A DNA stretch of 64,000 bases from Catenulispora sp. GP43 (lineage in GTDB: Bacteria; Actinomycetota; Actinomycetes; Streptomycetales; Catenulisporaceae), in NCBI RefSeq assembly GCF_041260665.1, contig NZ_JBGCCT010000009.1, positions 1 through 64,000 of the forward strand. Reading direction: 5' to 3'. Positions 40,930 through 48,446 of this stretch are shown piece by piece. The notes below the pieces were generated by a model. It made no database searches and was not told where the DNA came from. It was given only the letters and a program-made list of their open reading frames with translations. Every line of letters starts with the position of its first letter. Position 1 is the stretch's first letter. The position numbers and the translations under genes were made by a program.

Positions 40930-42357
40930 ATGAGCACCCGCAAACGTGCCACCCGCGCCGGCGCGCTCACGCTCGCTATAGCGAGCGCGTTCACCCTGGC
41001 CGCTTCGACCGCCGCGTCCACCGTGACGTCCGCGGGCATCCAGGGCTCTGGCAAGAGCGTCCAGGTGCACCCCATGACCTGGGGAAGCCGGGAAGTGGCA
41101 GATCTGCCGACACCGCTGGCGACATCGGCGTGTCTGGCCCAGGTGGGCATCAACTGCTACAGCCCGCTGCAGTACCGCAGCGCGTACGACCTGAACCCGT
41201 TGTACCAGGCCGGGATCACCGGCAAGGGGAAGACGATCCTGATCGTCGACTCCTACGGCTCGCCCACGATCCAGGCCGACCTGGACGTCTTCGACAAGCA
41301 GTGGGGTCTGCCGGACACCAAGGTGGACATCCGGCAGTTCGGGACCATCCCGGCGTTCGACCCGACCGACTCCACCATGGTCGGGTGGGCCGAGGAGACC
41401 ACGCTGGACGTGGAGTACGCGCACGCGATCGCCCCCGGGGCGAAGATCGTGCTGGCCGAGACCGCCGTCGCCGAAACCGAGGGCGTGACCGGCCTGCCGG
41501 AGATGATGAACGCTGAGAAGTCGCTCATCGACGCCGGCGTCCCGGACGTGATCTCGCAGAGCTTCGGCGCCACCGAGGACACCTTCCCCGGGTTCGCCCA
41601 GCACGACTACTCGTCGCTGACGGACCTGCGGTACGCGTTCAAGGACGCCGCGGCGCACCACGTCACGGTGCTGGCCTCGGCCGGCGACAACGGCGTGACC
41701 AGCCAGACCCTCGACGGCAACGGGTTCTTCCCGTACCCGGCGAACTCCTGGCCCTCCGCGGACCCGCTGGTCACCTCGATCGGCGGCACCTACCCGGCGA
41801 TCGACGACAGCGGCAAGCGCACCGCGCCGGACGTCACCGGCAACGACAACAACCTGCTGGACCCGGGCGGCGTCGTCGGCGGCGGCGGCCAGTCGCACGT
41901 GTTCAAGCGCCCGGACTACCAGGACGGCGTGAAGAACGTCGTCGGCGCCCAGCGCGGCACACCGGACATCTCGTTCAGCGCGACCCTGTCGGGTGCGGCA
42001 TGGGTGTACTTCAGCTTCACCCGCCCGGGCTGGCACCTGATCGCCGGCACCAGCGAGTCCTGCCCGATCATGTCCGGCGTCGTGGCCCTGGCCGACCAGG
42101 CCGCCGGCCACCGGCTGGGCACCATCAACCCGGCGCTGTACCAGCTGGGGCGCCTGTCGACGAACCCGCGGTTCGGCAAGTTCACGGGCATCCAGGACGT
42201 GACCGTCGGCAACATCAGCGACAACGGCGTGACCGGCCCGAGCGCGGGACCCGGCTACGACATGGCGACCGGCTGGGGGACCATCGACGGGGCGCACTTC
42301 GTTCCGGCGCTGGCTTTGGCCGCGTCGGCTGAGGGCGGGGACGGCCGGGGTCACTGA
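40930..42357 (+). CDS. Secreted sedolisin-like (S53) serine peptidase
   Basis: A 475-residue exported protease with a signal peptide (hydrophobic about 10-35). The sedolisin active site is readable: the Glu/Asp helix WAEETTLDVEYAHAIAPG (Glu 155 or 156 and Asp 160), the oxyanion Asp region near SAGDNGV, and the nucleophile in AGTSESCPIMSG (about Ser 375). The calcium site is indicated by GYDMATGWGTIDG near the C-terminus. The large prodomain of classical sedolisins is absent; only about 75 residues precede the catalytic domain, so activation must differ. A ribosome site AGGAG lies before ATG 40930. Divergent from the M4 protease. Confidence 0.92.
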   Translation: MSTRKRATRAGALTLAIASAFTLAASTAASTVTSAGIQGSGKSVQVHPMTWGSREVADLPTPLATSACLAQVGINCYSPLQYRSAYDLNPLYQAGITGKGKTILIVDSYGSPTIQADLDVFDKQWGLPDTKVDIRQFGTIPAFDPTDSTMVGWAEETTLDVEYAHAIAPGAKIVLAETAVAETEGVTGLPEMMNAEKSLIDAGVPDVISQSFGATEDTFPGFAQHDYSSLTDLRYAFKDAAAHHVTVLASAGDNGVTSQTLDGNGFFPYPANSWPSADPLVTSIGGTYPAIDDSGKRTAPDVTGNDNNLLDPGGVVGGGGQSHVFKRPDYQDGVKNVVGAQRGTPDISFSATLSGAAWVYFSFTRPGWHLIAGTSESCPIMSGVVALADQAAGHRLGTINPALYQLGRLSTNPRFGKFTGIQDVTVGNISDNGVTGPSAGPGYDMATGWGTIDGAHFVPALALAASAEGGDGRGH

Positions 42358-42387
42358 GGGCTGGCTTCGTCGAGTGCTGTGAAGGTC

Positions 42388-42415
42388 GCCGGCCGCACCT
42401 TGGGGTGCGGCCGGC
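42388..42415. terminator. Terminator between S53 protease and DsbA genes
   Basis: A perfect 12-bp stem GCCGGCCGCACC with loop TTGG, followed by a T-rich stretch on the plus strand, serving two convergent genes. Confidence 0.85.
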
Positions 42416-42502
42416 GGTCTCTTCGCTGTTTTCGAGCTACACGACAGGGCTTTCCCCGGTCAGCGCGACGTCGCCGCATCGATCGGCGGCAGGCTTGAAG
42501 CC

Positions 42503-43216
42503 TTACGGGATCTCGCAGCCGTCCGGCCCGCACACCGCACCATCCGGTGCGGCCTCCCCGACGACCTTCAGCGCCGGCACCTGCGCGGCCCACGCCTCCT
42601 GCAGCGCCTGCGTGAACACCTCGGCCGGCTGGCCGCCGGACACGCCGAACTTGCGGTCCAGCACGAAGAACGGCACGCCGTTCGCGCCCAGCATCTGCGC
42701 CTCCTGCTCGTCGGCGCGGACCTCGGCGGCGTACGCCGTCTCGTCGGCGAGCACCGCGCGCGCCTCGTCCGCGTCCAGGCCGACCTGCACGGCGAGCTCG
42801 ATCAGACGCTCGTCGTCGAACAGCGAGCGCTCGTCGGCGAAGTGGTTGTGGAACAGGGCAGCTACCAGTTCCTTCTGCTTGCCGCGCGCGTTCGCGAAGT
42901 GGATCAGGCGGTGCATGTCGAAGGTGTTGCCGACGTCGTGGGCGCCGAAGATGTATTCCAGGCCGCTGGCATGGGCGTTGGACGCGACGCGCTCCTCGGC
43001 GGCCTTCGCCTGCTCCAGGCTCATCCCGTACTTCTTCGCCAGCATCGGGATCACGTCGGACACCGCGCCCTTGGGGAGCGTCGGGTCCAGTTCGAAGGAG
43101 CGGAAGACCACCTCGACGTCGTCCTTGTGGGCGAAGGCCGACAGGCCCTGCTCGAAACGCGCCTTGCCGATGTAGCACCAGGGGCAGGCGACGTCACTCC
43201 AGATCTCGACGCGCAC
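42503..43216 (-). CDS. DsbA-family oxidoreductase, FrnE-like
   Basis: A 237-residue cytoplasmic thioredoxin-fold protein of the FrnE/2-hydroxychromene isomerase group. The active-site CPWC (Cys 11, Cys 14) sits in WSDVACPWCYIGKARFE at the N-terminus; the cis-Pro loop is GVPFFVLDRKFGVSGGQ. A second, less usual cysteine pair CGPDGC closes the C-terminus (about residues 228-233), which could form a resolving disulphide as reported for some FrnE proteins. Likely role: thiol-disulphide exchange or isomerisation under oxidative stress. Confidence 0.93.
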   Translation of the reverse strand: MRVEIWSDVACPWCYIGKARFEQGLSAFAHKDDVEVVFRSFELDPTLPKGAVSDVIPMLAKKYGMSLEQAKAAEERVASNAHASGLEYIFGAHDVGNTFDMHRLIHFANARGKQKELVAALFHNHFADERSLFDDERLIELAVQVGLDADEARAVLADETAYAAEVRADEQEAQMLGANGVPFFVLDRKFGVSGGQPAEVFTQALQEAWAAQVPALKVVGEAAPDGAVCGPDGCEIP

Positions 43217-43249
43217 GGCGGTTCACTTCCTTATTACTAGGCACTGGGG

Positions 43250-43280
43250 GTGCGGGCCCGGAGGGGGTTGGGGCCCGCAC
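43250..43280 (-). terminator. Terminator of the LuxR-AAA regulator gene
   Basis: GTGCGGGCCC (43250-43259) pairs perfectly with GGGCCCGCAC (43271-43280), loop eleven bases, about 55 bases downstream of the regulator stop and upstream of the DsbA start. Confidence 0.75.
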
Positions 43281-43333
43281 GTGTTGTTCAACGGTGAACT
43301 ACCTCACGGAATTCCGCGGGCCGGCGTGACCCG

Positions 43334-46261
43334 TCACACGTGTTCCACCCTCGCCACCGGTTCGGCGCCGGCCAGTTCCGCGCGGCTGCTCACGCCGAAG
43401 CGGCGGAACAGGCGGGTCAGGTTCCCTTCGACCGCCTTCACCGACACCTGGAGTGCGGCGGCTATCTGGCGGTTGGTGGCGCCGGAGCGGACCAGTTCCA
43501 CGATCTGGCGCTCGGTCGCGCTCAGCGGTTCGGCCGGGGTGTCCAGGCGGGCCAGGCGGCCCTGGACGAAGCGCAGCCAGGGGCCGCAGCCGGCCGCCGC
43601 GTAGGCCGTGGCCGCCGATTCCCACGCGGTGCGGGCCGCGGCCCGGCGGCGTGCGCGGCGTTCCAGTTCGCCGAGGGTCACCTCGGCGCGGGCTATCTCC
43701 AGCGGGTAGGGGTGCTCGGCGGGGATGGCGGCGCGCAGACGGTCGGCGGCTTCGCGGGCGTCGGCGGCCAGGCCGTGGCGCAGCAGGCGGGCCCGGGTCA
43801 GGCCGAGCTTGACCACGTCGCGTTCCAGGCGGCGGGCGGCTTCCTGGGCCTCGTCGAGGATGCGGTCGGCCGCCGAGAACGAGCCGCAGCGGGCCAGGGT
43901 CTCGGCCAGGTCCGCGTCGACCAGGAAGGTCGCGGGGTCGACCATGCCCACGTTGCGCATCAGGGTCCTGCCGCGGGCCAGGTGGTGCGCGGCCTGGGAG
44001 GAGCGGTCCAGCAGAAGCTCGGCGCGGCCCAGGAAGGCGTGCGCGTAGCCGGTGAACTCCGAGTCGCCGGAGGCGGTGCCGGCCTCGATGGCGCGCTGGG
44101 CGACGTCCACGGCAGCCTCCGCACTGCCGTTGGACAACTCGGCCGCGGCCGACAGGATCAGCGCCTGCACGCTGGAGGAGCCGGTCTCGGCCCGCAGCCG
44201 GCTGCCCAGCAGCGCCGCCTCGTGCGCCTGGCGGCACAGGCCGGCCCGCTCGTTCACCGAGGCCACCAGGTGCAGCACGTCGCCGAGGTCGCGCAGGCGG
44301 CCGGCGCGCTCGACGTCGGCGCGCAGCCGGGCCGCGGTGGCCAGGGCGTCGGCGACGTCGCCGCGGCGCAGGAACCAGATGATCAGGGACTTGCGGACGG
44401 CGATGGACGGCAGCGTCAGGTCCCCGCCCAGCCCCAGCGCCTCGGCCTCCTCCAGCGATTCGATGGCCCGCTCGGGGTCGGTCTGGATCTCGGTCGGGAC
44501 GCGCATCGCGATGGACTCCGCGCGCAGGCTCCGGTCGCCGGTGGTCAGGGCGTACTCCTCGGCGCGGGCCAGGGCGGACAGCGCCTCCTCGACCGAGCCG
44601 GAGCGGAAAGCGTGGTCGGCCCGCTGCAGGCTCACGCGCGCCCGCAGGTCCGGGCGCCCGGCGGCGTCGGCCTCGGCGGCTTCGAGCAGCAGGCCCTGCG
44701 CGGATATGTCGTCGTCGAGCTCGACCAGCAGCAGGCGCGCGCCGACGCGGCAGGCCGGGTCCGGTCCGGCCGCGACGGCCTCGGCGGCTTCGCGGGCCTG
44801 GCGCGGCAGGCCGGCGTCGAAGGCGGCGCGCGCGGCTTCGAGGCGGCGGCGGGAGGCCACGTCGGTGTCCGCCGGCGGCCCGCCGGCATTCGCCGGGCCG
44901 GCACCAGGGCCCGCGCCCGGGCCGGCGGCCGATCGCAGGGCACCGTCGACGGCGTCAACAGTGGCGTCAACAGTGGCGTCGGCGGTGTCGGCGGCGTCCA
45001 CGGCGGCGGTCGCCGACAAGCTGTCGGTACCGTTCGCCAGGGTCACGCCGTTCGCCAGGGTCACGCCGTCCGCCGGCGTCCGGTCGGCGGCCATCCGGAA
45101 CAGCTCGGCGGCGGTGCCCGGGGCGCCGCGGAACACCGCGATGCGGGCGGCCTCCTCCAGCTCGGCGGCCAGCTCCTCGGTGGCGTCCGACGTCGCCAGA
45201 GCGTGGTGCCGTGCGCGCTCCAGCGGGTCGTCGTGGGCCTGGGCGAGCTTCGCGTGGCACTCCTGGCGGGCCTCGATATCAGCGTCCGCATACACGATCT
45301 CGCGCAGCAGCGGGTGTGCGAAGCGCGGCTCCAGGTCCCGGCCGGAGACGATGATGCCGGAGGCCAGCGCCTGCGACAGGCCCCATTCGTGGCCGGCCAG
45401 CAGTTCGCGCGGCGGGCGCGCGGCGGTCGAGATCAGCAGCAGCGCGTCGCGGGCGGCCTTGGGCAGCGCGTGCAGCCGGTCGGCGAGCAGGCCGCGCAGG
45501 CGCTCGGGCACCAGCAGCGGGTCGCCGGGCTGGACCACGGTCCCCGATCGCAGTGCGGCGCGGCCCAACTCCAGCGCGTAAAAAGGGTTCCCGCCGCTGG
45601 CGTCCCGGATCCGCTGCGACAGCTTGTCGGTGGGACGCAGGCCCAGGCGGGTCCGCAGCAGTTCGGAGACCACCGGGCCGGGCAGGTTACCCAGGGCGAT
45701 CTCGACGGCGTCCTCCGGCAGCAGCCCCCACCAGGTGGGCTCCTGGCCTTCCGAGAGCCGCTCGGCGGCGAGCACGCGCACGCGGCTGCCCTGGCGGCGG
45801 CGCACGGCGAAGGCCAGCACCTCGGCGGTGGCCGAGTCCAGGCAGTTGACGTCGTCCAGGATCAACAGCACCGGACGCTCCGCGGCCAGCGCACGCAGCG
45901 CCTCGACCACCGCGACGCGGATCGCCAGCTGGTCGGTGGCCGCACCGTCGGGGACCGAGCGCATCAGGACACCGTCGAAGGCCGGGCGCAGGTGATAAGG
46001 CACCACTTCTGGCCGGGAAGCGACGGCGTCGGAGAACAGGTCGTACAGGCCCAGATAGGGCAGCCAGGACTCGGCCGCCGCCGAGGCGGAGCGCAGCACC
46101 AGCTGCCCGGCCGCCGCGCACGCCGAGCCGATCGCGTCCAGCAGCGCTGATTTGCCGATTCCGGCTGGGCCGCTGACCAGGACCCCGCCGCCGGCGGCCA
46201 ACGCCGCCATGCATTTCTCGAGCGTCTGCTGCCGGCCGAGTATCGCTGGTGCGTCCTTCAC
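43334..46261 (-). CDS. Large LuxR-family AAA-ATPase regulator (LAL type)
   Basis: A 975-residue MalT/LAL-like regulator. Walker A VSGPAGIGKSALLD lies at about residue 30, Walker B LLILDDVNCLDS near 130. The middle (about 430-890) is an alpha-helical TPR-like array. The C-terminus is a LuxR helix-turn-helix: LSATERQIVELVRSGATNRQ, IAAALQVSVKAVEGNLTRLF. GTG 46261 is the start, with GGAGG somewhat far upstream. LAL regulators commonly control secondary metabolism or carbohydrate use; here it is divergent from the c-di-AMP-regulated LysM gene. A low-complexity Ala/Thr/Asp stretch with LANGVTLANGTD direct repeats occurs near residue 405. Confidence 0.93.
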   Translation of the reverse strand: MKDAPAILGRQQTLEKCMAALAAGGGVLVSGPAGIGKSALLDAIGSACAAAGQLVLRSASAAAESWLPYLGLYDLFSDAVASRPEVVPYHLRPAFDGVLMRSVPDGAATDQLAIRVAVVEALRALAAERPVLLILDDVNCLDSATAEVLAFAVRRRQGSRVRVLAAERLSEGQEPTWWGLLPEDAVEIALGNLPGPVVSELLRTRLGLRPTDKLSQRIRDASGGNPFYALELGRAALRSGTVVQPGDPLLVPERLRGLLADRLHALPKAARDALLLISTAARPPRELLAGHEWGLSQALASGIIVSGRDLEPRFAHPLLREIVYADADIEARQECHAKLAQAHDDPLERARHHALATSDATEELAAELEEAARIAVFRGAPGTAAELFRMAADRTPADGVTLANGVTLANGTDSLSATAAVDAADTADATVDATVDAVDGALRSAAGPGAGPGAGPANAGGPPADTDVASRRRLEAARAAFDAGLPRQAREAAEAVAAGPDPACRVGARLLLVELDDDISAQGLLLEAAEADAAGRPDLRARVSLQRADHAFRSGSVEEALSALARAEEYALTTGDRSLRAESIAMRVPTEIQTDPERAIESLEEAEALGLGGDLTLPSIAVRKSLIIWFLRRGDVADALATAARLRADVERAGRLRDLGDVLHLVASVNERAGLCRQAHEAALLGSRLRAETGSSSVQALILSAAAELSNGSAEAAVDVAQRAIEAGTASGDSEFTGYAHAFLGRAELLLDRSSQAAHHLARGRTLMRNVGMVDPATFLVDADLAETLARCGSFSAADRILDEAQEAARRLERDVVKLGLTRARLLRHGLAADAREAADRLRAAIPAEHPYPLEIARAEVTLGELERRARRRAAARTAWESAATAYAAAGCGPWLRFVQGRLARLDTPAEPLSATERQIVELVRSGATNRQIAAALQVSVKAVEGNLTRLFRRFGVSSRAELAGAEPVARVEHV

Positions 46262-46527
46262 GCAAGGAAGTGTCCTCCCGTCTGCGGCCTATTGGCGAGT
46301 CCGAAGTACCGGCTCGTGCACAGAGCGTCTCTGACATACGGCGAAATACCTTATGTCCGATTCCTCCGCGTTTTCCGCATCGAAATCAATCACTGGATAT
46401 AGAAGCCGCAGCTACCGAGCGCGTTGTTATCTTTTCGAGACCATCTCAGCGTGCATTTCCGCCGCTGGTCCCGCTACGGTCGCAGACCAGGCACGCCGGT
46501 CCTTAGACCCGGAAATCGGGACACCGG
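46262..46527. other. Divergent promoter region upstream of the riboswitch
   Basis: About 265 bases without a gene. It includes a locally AT-richer segment (about 46360-46440) that should hold the promoters of the LAL regulator and the riboswitch transcript, and a small GGTC-CTTA-GACC hairpin at 46498-46509. No specific -10/-35 pair is asserted. Confidence 0.45.
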
Positions 46528-46663
46528 CTGCCTACGCCGAATCCCAAAAGCGTGCAAAGCGCCGGACGGGAACCGGGGACCCACGTCCCAATGGGGTGAA
46601 TCCGCTTCCGAAGTGGTAGGGCAGCCTCTTTCGCCCGAACCCGTCAGCTAACCCGGTAGGCGG
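46528..46663 (+). promoter_or_regulatory. c-di-AMP riboswitch (ydaO/yuaA class)
   Basis: The conserved core of the ydaO-yuaA RNA is readable: GGGACCCA followed by GGGGTGAATCC (about 46576-46602), a hairpin, GGTAGGG (46615-46621), then CCCGAACCCGTCAGCTAACC (46634-46653) and GGTAGGC. The closing stem P1 pairs GCCTAC (46530-46535) with GTAGGC (46656-46661). It ends 25 bases before the start of the LysM/transglycosylase gene. In characterised actinobacterial and Firmicute cases, c-di-AMP binding turns expression of cell-wall hydrolase or osmolyte genes off. Confidence 0.92.
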
Positions 46664-46687
46664 TCAAAGAGGAAGAACACAACGTAG

Positions 46688-47653
46688 ATGCGCACTCCCC
46701 TGGTGCTCGGCCGCCGTTCCCGCGGCCTGACCCTGACCGCCGCCGCCCTCGGCGCGGTCGCCGTCCCGACCCTCGCCTCGGCGGCCCCCGCGTTCGCCGC
46801 GGCGCCGCACGCCGCCCCCGTGGCCGCCCCGGCCCTGGCTCCGGCTCCGGCCTCGGCCGTGGCCGCCGCCGTCGCCGCCGCCGCTCCGGCCCCGGCCGCC
46901 GCCCCGGTCGCCGCCGCCCCGAAGGCCGCCGCGCCCAAGACCGACGCCCCGGCCTCGGAGAGCTACACCGTCCGCTCCGGCGACACCCTGTCCGGCATCG
47001 CCCAGGCCAAGCTCGGCGACGGCAGCAAGTACCCGGAGATCTTCAAGCTCAACACCGGCAAGGCCCAGGCCGACGGCCGCAAGCTGTCGGACCCGAACCT
47101 GATCATCACCGGCTGGGTCCTGAACCTGCCGGGCGCCAACGGCACCGCGGCCCCGGCGTCGACCTCGTCCTCGACCTCGACCTCGACCTCGACCTCGAAC
47201 CAGCCGGTCGTGGAGTCCGCGCCGGTGAAGTCGACCCAGTCGGCCAAGACCACCACCCAGACCACGACCCAGAGCGCCACCGCGGCCTCGGCGTCGACCG
47301 GCACCTACGCCAACAACCTGGACGGCTGGATCAAGCAGGCCATCTCGATCCTGAACGCGCACGGCTACTACGTCTCGTACAACGCGATCTACCAGACCGT
47401 GATGCACGAGTCGGCGGGCAACCCGAGCGCCACCAACGGCTGGGACTCCAACGCCGCCGCCGGCCACCCGTCGATCGGTCTGATGCAGACCATCCAGCCG
47501 ACGTTCAACGCGTACGCGCTGCCGGGCTACGGCAACATCTACAACCCGGTGGCCAACATCATCGCCGGCGTCCGCTACGCGGCGGCCGTCTACGGCTCGC
47601 TGGACTCCGTCGTCGCGGCGCGCTGCGGCGGCTCCTGCTGGTACGGGTACTGA
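46688..47653 (+). CDS. Secreted LysM/transglycosylase-fold peptidoglycan hydrolase
   Basis: A 321-residue exported protein. A signal peptide (to about ASAAPAFA, residues 1-39) is followed by an Ala/Pro-rich stretch, a LysM domain (about 95-157; SYTVRSGDTLSGIAQAKLGD, ending GWVLNLPG), a Ser/Thr-rich linker and a C-terminal lysozyme-like SLT domain (about 215-321). The catalytic Glu is Glu 241 in VMHESAGNP, followed by SIGLMQTIQPTF and YNPVANIIAGVRYA, the standard goose-type/SLT signature. It cleaves glycan strands in the wall. Expression is under the c-di-AMP riboswitch directly upstream, tying wall turnover to osmotic signalling. Confidence 0.95.
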   Translation: MRTPLVLGRRSRGLTLTAAALGAVAVPTLASAAPAFAAAPHAAPVAAPALAPAPASAVAAAVAAAAPAPAAAPVAAAPKAAAPKTDAPASESYTVRSGDTLSGIAQAKLGDGSKYPEIFKLNTGKAQADGRKLSDPNLIITGWVLNLPGANGTAAPASTSSSTSTSTSTSNQPVVESAPVKSTQSAKTTTQTTTQSATAASASTGTYANNLDGWIKQAISILNAHGYYVSYNAIYQTVMHESAGNPSATNGWDSNAAAGHPSIGLMQTIQPTFNAYALPGYGNIYNPVANIIAGVRYAAAVYGSLDSVVAARCGGSCWYGY

Positions 47654-47693
47654 TCCCGCACCGGTCCACCGGTTCCCCTGTGTTGACAACCGA

Positions 47694-47725
47694 AAGCCCC
47701 CGAACGGATCGTCGTTCGGGGGCTT
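47694..47725. terminator. Terminator after the LysM gene
   Basis: A perfect 13-bp stem, AAGCCCCCGAACG (47694-47706) pairing with 47713-47725 around GATCGT, between convergent genes. Confidence 0.9.
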
Positions 47726-47754
47726 CGGCCGTCCTGTATCAGGCCTAGAAGCGC

Positions 47755-48225
47755 CTAAAAACCCTCGCCGGTCCAGCCGTAGCGCTTGTGCAGGTGGCCT
47801 ATGACGCTGTCGAAGTCGCCGCGGTCCAGCGCGTGCCCCTCGCGCCGTATGCCCTCAGGGTGCACCCGCACCACGCGGTCGATCACGGCCCAGGACTCGC
47901 GCGCGTCGCGGTCCCACTCGCCGGTGCCGATGCTGACCCAGTTCTCGGCGTCCGCGTGCCACTTGCTGGTCAGCTTGACCGCCAGGAAGTTCCCGGTCGC
48001 CTTGCCCCGCGCCACCAGCAGGACCGGCCGGTCCTTGCCGCGGCCGTCGTGCTCCTCGTAGGGCACCCAGGTCCAGACGATCTCACCGGGGTCCGGGTGG
48101 TGGTCCTCCTCCGGATCCCACTCGGTGTGCACCGCGCCGATCTTGTGCGGGTCGATCTCGATCGTGTCGAAGGGCGGGAACCGGCCGGGCGAGTTCCCCC
48201 ACTGGTCGTGCTCATGCTCTGCCAT
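47755..48225 (-). CDS. PemK/MazF-like protein without adjacent antitoxin
   Basis: A 156-residue protein. After an acidic, His-rich leader of about 45 residues it shows the PemK/MazF beta-barrel pattern: PGEIVWTWVPYEEHDGRGKD, RPVLLVARG, then FLAVKLTSKWH, and a C-terminal helix region RGDFDSVIGHLHKRYGW. Typical MazF proteins are about 110 residues endoribonucleases paired with a small antitoxin just upstream. Here no antitoxin frame is seen on either side, as is common for this actinobacterial subfamily, so ribonuclease activity is uncertain. Confidence 0.75.
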   Translation of the reverse strand: MAEHEHDQWGNSPGRFPPFDTIEIDPHKIGAVHTEWDPEEDHHPDPGEIVWTWVPYEEHDGRGKDRPVLLVARGKATGNFLAVKLTSKWHADAENWVSIGTGEWDRDARESWAVIDRVVRVHPEGIRREGHALDRGDFDSVIGHLHKRYGWTGEGF

Positions 48226-48446
48226 GGCGCCGAACTATGCCAAAAGAGTGAGCGGGCCCGCCAACCACCCGCCGTCCCGGCTCACCGTGCCTCAGGCCCG
48301 GACAATCCGAGCTGGTGAGGCCAGCCGCGTCTACGACCGTGGTCGGACACCGGGCGCCGCGCCCCCTCCGACCGGACGATGCGCGCCCCGCGCCGGGCAC
48401 GCCAGGATAGTTACGATGATCCGGTGAACCCACGGAGGATGTGCGC

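Noticed and set aside
40798-42354. 518-codon minus-strand frame over the S53 protease
   Set aside because: Antisense shadow; the plus strand has signal peptide, active site and ribosome site.
43340-46150. 936-codon plus-strand frame
   Set aside because: Antisense to the LAL regulator; Gly/Gln/Arg-rich shadow without motifs.
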